Shown one piece after another: positions 8,468 through 14,732 of a stretch of DNA of 34,496 nt (positions within the stretch are counted from its first letter, which is position 1; each line of letters starts with the position of its first letter). The DNA is from Streptomyces purpureus. Lineage in GTDB: Bacteria > Actinomycetota > Actinomycetes > Streptomycetales > Streptomycetaceae. The translations under genes and the position numbers were made by a program. The stretch spans positions 135,574-170,069 of the forward strand of contig NZ_BMQQ01000016.1 in the NCBI RefSeq assembly GCF_014648195.1, written 5' to 3'. The notes beneath the pieces are model-generated. The model was not told the DNA's origin. It saw only the letters and a program-made list of their open reading frames with translations, and did no database searches.

Positions 8468-9703
8468 GTGGCCGCGACTCCGGCGCCGCACCCCCAGGCG
8501 CCTCCGAAACCCACCTGGGACCCCAGGGACCCGGTCCGGCCGCTGCTGCGGCCGACGATCCGGATACGGCTCACGCTGCTGTACGGCGGGATGTTCCTGA
8601 TCGCCGGCATCCTGCTGCTGTCGATCATCTACCTCTTCACCGCGCAGGTGATGAACAACTTCGCCGAGCTGCCCTTCAAGGTGGTCAGGGGCGAGGTCCA
8701 GCCGACCACCGAATGGTGCCGGCTGCCCGGTTCCAGCACCGGCGAAGAGCTCAACCGGGCGGTGTCGATCTGCCTCCAGCACCAGCGCGACCTGGCCCTC
8801 GACGACCTCCTGCGGCGCTCCCTGTTCGCCCTGCTCGGCCTGTCGATCATCGCCTTCGCCTTCGGCTACGGGATGGCCGGCCGGGTCCTGTCCCCGCTGG
8901 GCCGGATCACCCGCACCGCCCGGCAGGTGGCCGGGTCCGACCTCGCCCGGCGCATCGAGCTGGACGGCCCGGACGACGAGCTCAAGGAGCTCGCGGACAC
9001 CTTCGACGAGATGCTGGAGCGGCTGGAGCGGGCCTTCACCGCCCAGCAGCGGTTCGTCGCCAACGCCTCGCACGAACTGCGCACCCCGCTGGCGATCAAC
9101 CGCACGCTCCTCGAGGTGCACCTCTCCGACCCGGGCGCACCGGTGGAGCTCCAGCAGCTCGGCAAGACCCTGCTGGCCACCAACGAGCGCAGCGAGCAGC
9201 TGGTGGAGGGCCTGCTGCTGCTCGCCCGCAGCGACAACCAGATCGTCGAGCGCAAGCCCGTCGATCTCGCCGAGGTCGCCTCGCGCGCGCTGGACCAGGT
9301 CAGGGGCGAGGCCGAGCAGAAGGGCGTCGAGATCCGCGGCGAGCAGGAACCCGCCGTCGTCCAGGGCAACGGCGTCCTCCTGGAGCGGATCGCGCTGAAC
9401 CTGATCCAGAACGCCGTGCGGTACAACATCCCCGAAGGGGGCTGGGCGGAGGTCACCACCGAGACCCAGCACGGCCAGGCGGTCCTGGTGGTCTCGAACA
9501 CGGGACCAGTGGTTCCCGCGTACGAGATCGACAACCTCTTCGAGCCGTTCAGAAGGCTGCGGCAGGAGCGGACGGGCAGCGACAAGGGCGTCGGACTCGG
9601 CCTGTCGATCGCCCGCTCGGTCGCGCGGGCCCACGGGGGCCGTATCATCGCGGAGCCTCGCGAGGGCGGCGGACTCGTGATGCGTGTCACCCTTCCTGTG
9701 TGA
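8468..9703 (+). CDS. cutS: Sensor histidine kinase CutS
   Basis: The 411-residue membrane kinase has a proline-rich cytoplasmic start and TM1 at about 31-58 (LTLLYGGMFLIAGILLL). An extracytoplasmic loop of about 55 residues contains two cysteines, Cys84 (EWCRLPG) and Cys102 (SICLQHQ), and TM2 follows at about 115-137. A HAMP domain, a HisKA domain with phosphoacceptor His202 (ASHELRTPL) and a HATPase domain (NLIQNAVRYN, GVGLGLSIAR) complete it. The cysteine pair is the feature proposed to sense oxidative folding outside the membrane. GTG 8468 lies 5 bp after cutR, forming a cotranscribed pair. There is no obvious terminator directly downstream. Confidence 0.92.
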   Translation: MAATPAPHPQAPPKPTWDPRDPVRPLLRPTIRIRLTLLYGGMFLIAGILLLSIIYLFTAQVMNNFAELPFKVVRGEVQPTTEWCRLPGSSTGEELNRAVSICLQHQRDLALDDLLRRSLFALLGLSIIAFAFGYGMAGRVLSPLGRITRTARQVAGSDLARRIELDGPDDELKELADTFDEMLERLERAFTAQQRFVANASHELRTPLAINRTLLEVHLSDPGAPVELQQLGKTLLATNERSEQLVEGLLLLARSDNQIVERKPVDLAEVASRALDQVRGEAEQKGVEIRGEQEPAVVQGNGVLLERIALNLIQNAVRYNIPEGGWAEVTTETQHGQAVLVVSNTGPVVPAYEIDNLFEPFRRLRQERTGSDKGVGLGLSIARSVARAHGGRIIAEPREGGGLVMRVTLPV

Positions 9704-10097
9704 CCACGCATGCCCGAACCGTCCGAGAAGTTCACGATGCGCGGAATTTTCAGGACCTGGTCCTGGGTTTTCCGTGTGTGATCGATCACAAGAGCGAATT
9801 TCCAGTCATCTACTCTCCGTGATCACGAGCCAGTCGGAAAACCGGTAAAAGTCCGGGTTTCCGGGGGTCCAGATCACGGGAAGTACACGGGGTGACGCCC
9901 GTGAAGTGCGGCAACGGACCGTGTACGGTCCGGTTCGCCACCCAAACTCGATCACTCTTGAGGGGTCCGGTTGGGTGTCGATTGAGTAACAGACCTTGAT
10001 GTGAGGCAAAATCTCCGCCTCGGGTCGGGCACAAGTCCGGCCTCTCACGCGTTACGTGCGCTGGAGACACCGCAACCACCCAGAGGGGGAGAGCGAC
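9704..10097. other. Intergenic region upstream of the DUF4193 gene, rich in palindromes
   Basis: The 394-bp non-coding stretch holds three palindromic elements. They are TGTGATCGATCACA (9777-9790), CGTGATCACG (9818-9827), and a 7-bp inverted repeat CACCCAA/TTGGGTG (9939-9945 and 9971-9977) with a direct GGTCCGGTT repeat at 9927 and 9964. A possible promoter is TTGAGT (9982) and CAAAAT (10007) with a 19-nt spacer. No protein-coding signal is apparent. Confidence 0.5.
9777..9790. promoter_or_regulatory. CRP-like palindrome
   Basis: TGTGATCGATCACA is a perfect palindrome containing GTG-N6-CAC, resembling sites of CRP/FNR-family regulators. It sits 74 bp after cutS and about 310 bp before the DUF4193 gene, so a role is uncertain. 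A related CGTGATCACG lies 28 bp downstream. Confidence 0.4.
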
Positions 10098-10394
10098 ATG
10101 GCAACGGATTACGACACCCCACGCAAGACCGACGACGACGTCGACTCGGACAGCCTTGAAGAGCTCAAGGCCCGCAGGAACGACAAGTCCACCTCCACGG
10201 TGGACGTCGACGAGTTCGAGGCCGCAGAGGGCCTGGAGCTGCCCGGCGCGGACCTTTCCAACGAGGAACTGGCCGTACGGGTCCTGCCGAAGCAGGCCGA
10301 CGAGTTCACCTGCATGAGCTGCTTCCTGGTGCACCACCGCAGCCAGCTGGCCCGGGAGAAGAACGGTCAGCCGATCTGCCGCGACTGCGACTAG
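10098..10394 (+). CDS. DUF4193 zinc-ribbon protein
   Basis: The 98-residue actinobacterial protein has an acidic N-terminal half (KTDDDVDSDSLEELKARR) and a C-terminal treble-cysteine zinc ribbon: Cys72-x2-Cys75 (FTCMSCF) and Cys94-x2-Cys97 (ICRDCD), with a His-His pair between. ATG 10098 is preceded by GAGGGGGAGAG. It corresponds to Rv2699c in M. tuberculosis by synteny (memory). The family is highly conserved and often expressed at high level, but the molecular role is not established. The long upstream region full of palindromes suggests specific regulation. Confidence 0.92.
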   Translation: MATDYDTPRKTDDDVDSDSLEELKARRNDKSTSTVDVDEFEAAEGLELPGADLSNEELAVRVLPKQADEFTCMSCFLVHHRSQLAREKNGQPICRDCD

Positions 10395-10406
10395 GTCCGG
10401 CAGGCC

Positions 10407-11297
10407 GTGGCAGGCGACAACCCGTTCAGGAAGCGGCGTTTCCGGCTCCCCAGGACGCCGGAGACCCACCAGGGCGGTCCGGACCCGGCGGAGGGCGCCC
10501 ACCAGGCCCCCGACGCCGAGGACTCCGCCCTCCTGCCCTCCCCCGGCGTACGTGACGACGAGCGAGGCCTACCGGCCTCGCTCGAAGCCGCGGACGACCC
10601 CGGCCGCTTCACCAAGCTGGCCGCCGTCCGGCGCGGCCTGCGCAAGGGCGGCGAGCGCGCCCGGGCAGGTGTCGCGTACGTCGCCGACCGCATCATCGAG
10701 AGCGCCCCGCGGATCCCCGTCAGGGACCTGGCGACCCTGCGCGCCCAGTTCCCCGGCCTCGGCCCCGAGCAGCTCGCCGACAAGCTGGTCGCCGGCGCGG
10801 CCAACGCCACCTCCACGGTCGGCGCGGGCATCGGCGCGGCCGCCATGCTCCCCGTACCGCCGGCGATGCCGGCCGAGCTCGCCGCGGAGATCACGGGCGT
10901 GGCGGCGATCGAGCTGAAGCTGATCGCCGAGCTCCACGAGGTCTACGGAATGCGGCCCCCCGGCACGCTCACCCAGCGGTCGACCGCCTACCTGACCTCC
11001 TGGACGGAGGAGCGCGGCATCGACCTCACCAAACCCACCACGGTCAACGCCGCCCTCGGCGGACAGTTCAAGCGCCAGCTGCGCCAGCAGATCATGAAGC
11101 GCATGATCCGCAACCTGCCCAACCTGACGCCGTTCATGGTCGGAGCGGCCGTCGGCGCCGTGATGAACCGGCGCGACACCAAGGCGCTGGCCGAGCGCAT
11201 CCGCAAGGACCTGCGCAGGCGCCAGATCCCCTGGGAGGCGCTGCCCGAGCTGCCCCCGCTGGAGCAGCCCGAGGACCCCAAGCAGCTCGGCTTCTAG
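10407..11297 (+). CDS. EcsC-like conserved hypothetical protein
   Basis: The 296-residue protein starts at GTG 10407, 12 bp after the DUF4193 stop, so the two are probably cotranscribed. The first ~70 residues are charged and low in complexity. The central region contains a Gly/Ala-rich amphipathic segment (AANATSTVGAGIGAAAMLPVP) and LIAELHEVYG, resembling EcsC-type proteins. A second glycine/alanine segment (MVGAAVGAVMNRRDT) precedes a basic helix and a proline-rich end (LPPLEQPEDPKQLGF). No catalytic motif is visible. It may associate with membranes through the two amphipathic stretches. Family placement is moderate; function unknown. Confidence 0.8.
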   Translation: MAGDNPFRKRRFRLPRTPETHQGGPDPAEGAHQAPDAEDSALLPSPGVRDDERGLPASLEAADDPGRFTKLAAVRRGLRKGGERARAGVAYVADRIIESAPRIPVRDLATLRAQFPGLGPEQLADKLVAGAANATSTVGAGIGAAAMLPVPPAMPAELAAEITGVAAIELKLIAELHEVYGMRPPGTLTQRSTAYLTSWTEERGIDLTKPTTVNAALGGQFKRQLRQQIMKRMIRNLPNLTPFMVGAAVGAVMNRRDTKALAERIRKDLRRRQIPWEALPELPPLEQPEDPKQLGF

Positions 11298-11320
11298 GCC
11301 TTCGAGAAGGGCCGGGGCCG

Positions 11321-11764
11321 CTAGGCCTTCACGGCCTCCAGCGCCGCCACCAGCGCCTTCGGGTCCCGCGTCGACACATAGACGTACGGCGTCGGATCTG
11401 CCGGATCCGTGATCTCGACCCGTACCGCCGTCGGCACATAGCTGCGCATCAGCATGAAGGCCCGCGGATCCGCCTTGTGCGTCCGCCAGGCCCGCGCCTC
11501 TTCCGGGTCCAGCTCATGCGCCGTACCGAGCGCCGAGACCGGGATCCGGGCCTCGCCCGCGACCAGCGAGCCCGCCACGACCCGGATACGGGCGGAGCCG
11601 TACGAACTGACCGCTGCCGCCGCCAGCGCCGCCGCCGCGATCAGCCCGCCGAGCATGGGCACCGTGCCGAGCGGCAGCAGGATCAGGCCGCCCGAGATCC
11701 CCACCGCGAACGCGATCAGCCACCAGGAACCGGGAACGGTCAGCCGCTCTTCGTAAGACTGCAT
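11321..11764 (-). CDS. DUF3093 membrane protein
   Basis: The 147-residue protein begins MQSYEERLTVPGSWW, typical of DUF3093. Two adjacent hydrophobic segments at about 14-32 and 37-52 form a membrane hairpin. A soluble domain follows, with RVEITDPADPTPYVYVSTRDP near the end, the best conserved part of the family. ATG 11764 lacks a clear ribosome site. An upstream in-frame extension to 11857 is not family-like and overlaps the promoter of the divergent thioesterase gene. It is the Rv2698 equivalent by synteny (memory). It is transcribed towards the EcsC-like gene, with 23 bp between the stops. Function unknown. Confidence 0.88.
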   Translation of the reverse strand: MQSYEERLTVPGSWWLIAFAVGISGGLILLPLGTVPMLGGLIAAAALAAAAVSSYGSARIRVVAGSLVAGEARIPVSALGTAHELDPEEARAWRTHKADPRAFMLMRSYVPTAVRVEITDPADPTPYVYVSTRDPKALVAALEAVKA

Positions 11765-11808
11765 GGATCCAAGCTTGGCACGGCGCGACCGGCGGACTGT
11801 CCCGCGGG

Positions 11809-11814
11809 TAAGGT
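11809..11814 (+). promoter_or_regulatory. -10 element of a probable leaderless transcript (thioesterase gene)
   Basis: TAAGGT lies 8 nt before the GTG start of the thioesterase gene, and no Shine-Dalgarno sequence is present. Transcription would begin at or beside the start codon. Confidence 0.55.
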
Positions 11815-11822
11815 CTGCGCCT

Positions 11823-12398
11823 GTGAGTACTGCTCTGACGCCTCCCGCCAACGCCATACCGCCGGTACGGCACCCCGACGCGCCCGCCCCCGGCGAGCTC
11901 CTCGGCGCGCACTACGCGCACTGCTTCGGCTGTGGCGGGGCCCAGCCGCACGGACTGCACCTGGCGGCGCGGGCGGGCGAGGGCGTGACCGTCACGGCCG
12001 AGTTCACGGTGACCCCCGACCACCAGGGAGCGCCCGGTCTCGCCCACGGCGGCGTGCTGGCCACGGCGCTCGACGAGACGCTCGGCTCGCTCAACTGGCT
12101 GCTGCGGGTCATCGCCGTGACCGGCCGGCTGGAGACCGACTTCGCCCGCCCGGTGCCCGTGGGAACGGTGCTGCACCTGGAGGCCGAGGTCACCGCTGTG
12201 GCGGGGCGCAAGATCTACTCCACGGCGACCGGGCGGATCGGCGGGCCCGACGGCCCCGTCGCCGTCCGCGCGGACGCCCTCTTCATCGAGGTCAAGGTCG
12301 ATCACTTCATCGACAACGGACGCCCGGAGGAGATCCAGGCGGCCATGGCCGACCCCGACCAGGTCCGGCGCGCCCGCGCCTTCGAGGTGAACCCCTGA
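11823..12398 (+). CDS. PaaI/hotdog-fold thioesterase
   Basis: The 191-residue protein has the hotdog fold. The hallmark helix GLAHGGVLATALDETLG (residues ~73-89) contains the His-Gly-Gly and the acidic residue used by PaaI-type acyl-CoA thioesterases. A CFGCG motif at 34-38 before the hotdog domain is common in actinobacterial members. The substrate is unknown. GTG 11823 is chosen because TAAGGT is correctly placed for a leaderless mRNA and because dut begins at its stop (TGATG overlap). It is probably the first gene of a thioesterase-dut-DUF3710 operon. Confidence 0.87.
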   Translation: MSTALTPPANAIPPVRHPDAPAPGELLGAHYAHCFGCGGAQPHGLHLAARAGEGVTVTAEFTVTPDHQGAPGLAHGGVLATALDETLGSLNWLLRVIAVTGRLETDFARPVPVGTVLHLEAEVTAVAGRKIYSTATGRIGGPDGPVAVRADALFIEVKVDHFIDNGRPEEIQAAMADPDQVRRARAFEVNP

Positions 12399-12910
12399 TG
12401 CGTACCCCTGTCGATGTACTGATCCGCCGCGTGGACCCGGAGGTGCCGCTGCCCGCGTACGGCCACCCCGGCGACGCGGGCGCCGATCTGGTGACCACCG
12501 AGGCCGCCGAGCTGGCCCCCGGGGAGCGCGCCGTGCTGCCCACCGGGGTGTCGATCGCGCTGCCCGACGGCTACGCGGCCTTCGTGCACCCGCGCTCCGG
12601 TCTGGCCGCCCGCTGCGGCGTCGCCCTCGTGAATGCCCCGGGGACGGTGGATGCCGGGTACCGTGGAGAGATCAAGGTGATCGTGGTCAATCTGGACCCG
12701 CGCGAGAGTGTGCGGTTCGAACGGTTCGACCGGATTGCTCAACTGGTTGTCCAGCAGGTCGAGAAGGTGCGCTTCCACGAGGTGGCGGAGCTTCCCGGCT
12801 CGGCGCGGGCCGAGGGGGGCTTCGGGTCCACCGGCGGTCATGCCGCCGTGGACGGCTCTACGGGTGGGAATCGATACGCTTCGGTCGTATCCGACCGGGA
12901 AGGACAGTGA
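12398..12910 (+). CDS. dut: dUTP diphosphatase
   Basis: The 170-residue trimeric dUTPase hydrolyses dUTP to dUMP and PPi, preventing uracil incorporation and supplying dTMP synthesis. All five motifs are present: AGADL (28-31), PRSGLAARCG (65-74), VDAGYRGEIKV with catalytic Asp85, RIAQLVVQ (112-119) and the C-terminal AEGGFGSTGG (138-147) that closes over the substrate. The ATG overlaps the thioesterase stop by one base (TGATG). The 20-residue extension after motif V is longer than in many homologues and looks unstructured. The gene is the Rv2697c equivalent. Confidence 0.96.
   Translation: MRTPVDVLIRRVDPEVPLPAYGHPGDAGADLVTTEAAELAPGERAVLPTGVSIALPDGYAAFVHPRSGLAARCGVALVNAPGTVDAGYRGEIKVIVVNLDPRESVRFERFDRIAQLVVQQVEKVRFHEVAELPGSARAEGGFGSTGGHAAVDGSTGGNRYASVVSDREGQ
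12873..12891. promoter_or_regulatory. Inverted repeat and possible internal promoter before the DUF3710 gene
   Basis: GATACG-N7-CGTATC is a perfect 6-bp inverted repeat inside the dut tail. It overlaps TACGCT (12875-12880), a possible -10 for the DUF3710 gene starting 31 bp later. Confidence 0.3.
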
Positions 12911-12911
12911 C

Positions 12912-13670
12912 GTGTTCGGACGTCGCAAGAAGAGCGGTGCCGCTGAGGACGCAGCGGGCGAGGCCGAGCAGGTCGTCGACGAGACCGGCACCGACGCGGC
13001 GGACCAGCCGCGCCGGATGAACCTCCCGCCGGCGCCCCGGCCCGACGGGCCCTGGGACATCTCCGAGGTCACCAGGCCCGAAGAAGGCCGCGTGGACCTG
13101 GGCGGCATGTTCGTGCCCGGCGTCGAGGGCATGGAGCTGCGGGTCGAGGTCGCCGGCGACGCGATCGTCGCCGCGACGGTCGTGCTGCGCGACAGCGCCG
13201 TACAGCTCCAGGCGTTCGCGGCGCCCAAGAAGGAAGGTATCTGGGGCGAGGTCCGCGAGGAGATCGCCACCGGCATCACCCAGCAGGGCGGCATCATCGA
13301 CGAGGTCGAGGGCCCCCTGGGCTGGGAGCTGCGCGCCCAGGTCCCGGTGCAGCTGCCCGACGGCACCGGAGGCGTACAGCTGGTCCGCTTCGTCGGCGTC
13401 GACGGACCGCGCTGGTTCCTGCGCGGCGTCATCTCCGGCCAGGGCGCGGTCCAGCCGGAGGCCGCCGGTCTGCTTGAGCAGATCGTCCGGGACACCGTCG
13501 TGGTCCGTGGCGAGGGCCCGATGGCCCCGCGCGACCCGATCGTCCTGAAGCTGCCGAACGACGCGCAGATGGTCCCCGAGGGCGTCCAGCAGGATGAGCA
13601 GGAAGGCTCCCGCTTCTCCGGCGGCATGGGCCAGCTCCAGCGCGGTCCGGAGATCACCGAGGTCCGCTGA
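12912..13670 (+). CDS. DUF3710 conserved protein
   Basis: The 252-residue actinobacterial protein (Rv2696c equivalent by synteny) starts VFGRRKKSG, with a basic N-terminus then an acidic disordered stretch to about residue 35. The DUF3710 domain follows, with GPWDISEV near 55-62, LGGMFVPG, and QLQAFAAPKKEGIWGEVREEI. A second conserved block is GVDGPRWFLRGVISG. A Gly/Gln-rich tail closes the protein. GTG 12912 begins 1 bp after the dut stop and has GGGAAGGACAG upstream. A strong hairpin terminator at 13754-13787 ends the operon. Function unknown. Confidence 0.9.
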   Translation: MFGRRKKSGAAEDAAGEAEQVVDETGTDAADQPRRMNLPPAPRPDGPWDISEVTRPEEGRVDLGGMFVPGVEGMELRVEVAGDAIVAATVVLRDSAVQLQAFAAPKKEGIWGEVREEIATGITQQGGIIDEVEGPLGWELRAQVPVQLPDGTGGVQLVRFVGVDGPRWFLRGVISGQGAVQPEAAGLLEQIVRDTVVVRGEGPMAPRDPIVLKLPNDAQMVPEGVQQDEQEGSRFSGGMGQLQRGPEITEVR

Positions 13671-13753
13671 CCAGGGCCGCCGCCGTGATGTGAGGCGCGG
13701 CTCTGATCCGGGGCGCTTCAGCGTGCCCTCGGCTCATTCGCCGCTGTCCGTAC

Positions 13754-13787
13754 GACGGGCCGCACCCCCCACGGGGTGCGGCCCGTC
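13754..13787 (+). terminator. Strong terminator after the dut-DUF3710 operon
   Basis: A perfect 15-bp stem (GACGGGCCGCACCCC / GGGGTGCGGCCCGTC) encloses the 4-nt loop CCAC, 83 bp after the DUF3710 stop. There is no T-run, as is usual in Streptomyces. Confidence 0.85.
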
Positions 13788-13902
13788 GGCGTACGTACGG
13801 CACACACGGGCTGTCCCGACCGGCGTACGTGACGGATACTGGCGCGGCACAAGATCGGCGACACATCGGGGCCGGGGCGACGACGGATGACGGGGGACCC
13901 GA

Positions 13903-14634
13903 ATGAGCCGGAGCAGCAGCACGCGGTCCGCGGCGGCCCTCGCCGAGCCGACCCCCGAAGGGCCCATGGTCAAGGTCGCCGACGTGCGCCGCTCGTACGG
14001 TACGGGCCCCGCCGCCGTCCATGCCCTGCGCGGGGTCTCCTTCGAGATCGGCCGCGGTGAACTCGTCGCCCTCAAGGGCCGCTCAGGCTCCGGCAAGACC
14101 ACCCTGCTCAATCTCGTCGGCGGACTCGACTCGCCCGACCAGGGCACCATCACCGTCGACGGCACCGACCTCGCGGGCCTCGGCGAGAACGGGCTGCTCG
14201 CGCTGCGCCGCGACCGCGTCGGCTTCATCTTCCAGTCGTTCGGGCTGATCCCGATCCTGACCGCCGCCGAGAACGTCGGCGTACCGATGCGGCTGCGCAA
14301 GGCCGATCCACGTGAGCGTGAGGAGCGCGTCGCGCTGCTCCTCGCCATGGTCGGCCTCGCCGACCACGCCGAGCAGCGGCCCGGCGAGCTCTCCGGCGGC
14401 CAGCAGCAGCGGGTCGCGATCGCGCGTGCCCTGGCCAACCGGCCCGCCCTGCTGATCGCCGACGAACCGACCGGCCAGCTGGACGCCGAGACCGGTCTCG
14501 CCGTGATGGAACTGCTGCGCGCGGTGGTGCGCGGCGAAGGTGTCACCGCCCTGGTCGCCACCCATGACGCCCAGCTCCTCGGCCTCGCCGACCGTGTCCT
14601 GGAACTGAGCGACGGCGAGATCATCGAGCACTAG
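13903..14634 (+). CDS. ABC transporter ATP-binding protein (LolD/MacB type), no partner permease nearby
   Basis: The 243-residue ATPase has Walker A GRSGSGKTT (59-67), the Q-loop in FIFQSFGLIPILTAAENV, the signature LSGGQ (163-167), Walker B LLIADEPTGQLD and the switch histidine in VATHD. Spacing and sequence resemble the MacB/LolD/FtsE branch, which work with FtsX-like permeases. No permease gene lies on either side: DUF3710 ends upstream behind a terminator, and kdpD begins about 100 bp downstream. It may supply energy to a permease encoded elsewhere. ATG 13903 is preceded by GGGGGACCCGA. Confidence 0.9.
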   Translation: MSRSSSTRSAAALAEPTPEGPMVKVADVRRSYGTGPAAVHALRGVSFEIGRGELVALKGRSGSGKTTLLNLVGGLDSPDQGTITVDGTDLAGLGENGLLALRRDRVGFIFQSFGLIPILTAAENVGVPMRLRKADPREREERVALLLAMVGLADHAEQRPGELSGGQQQRVAIARALANRPALLIADEPTGQLDAETGLAVMELLRAVVRGEGVTALVATHDAQLLGLADRVLELSDGEIIEH

Positions 14635-14719
14635 CCCCGAGGGCCAGGGGCCCATCAGAATCCCGTCAAGACGGCCCCGGGCCCCGAACCCACGTGCGGA
14701 ATGTCCTTTTCGCTGGACG

Positions 14720-14725
14720 TAAGGT
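14720..14725 (+). promoter_or_regulatory. -10 element of a probable leaderless kdpD transcript
   Basis: TAAGGT lies 7 nt before ATG 14733. An earlier ATG at 14727 is only one base from the element, so 14733 is preferred as the first translated codon. Confidence 0.5.
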
Positions 14726-14732
14726 CATGCCC

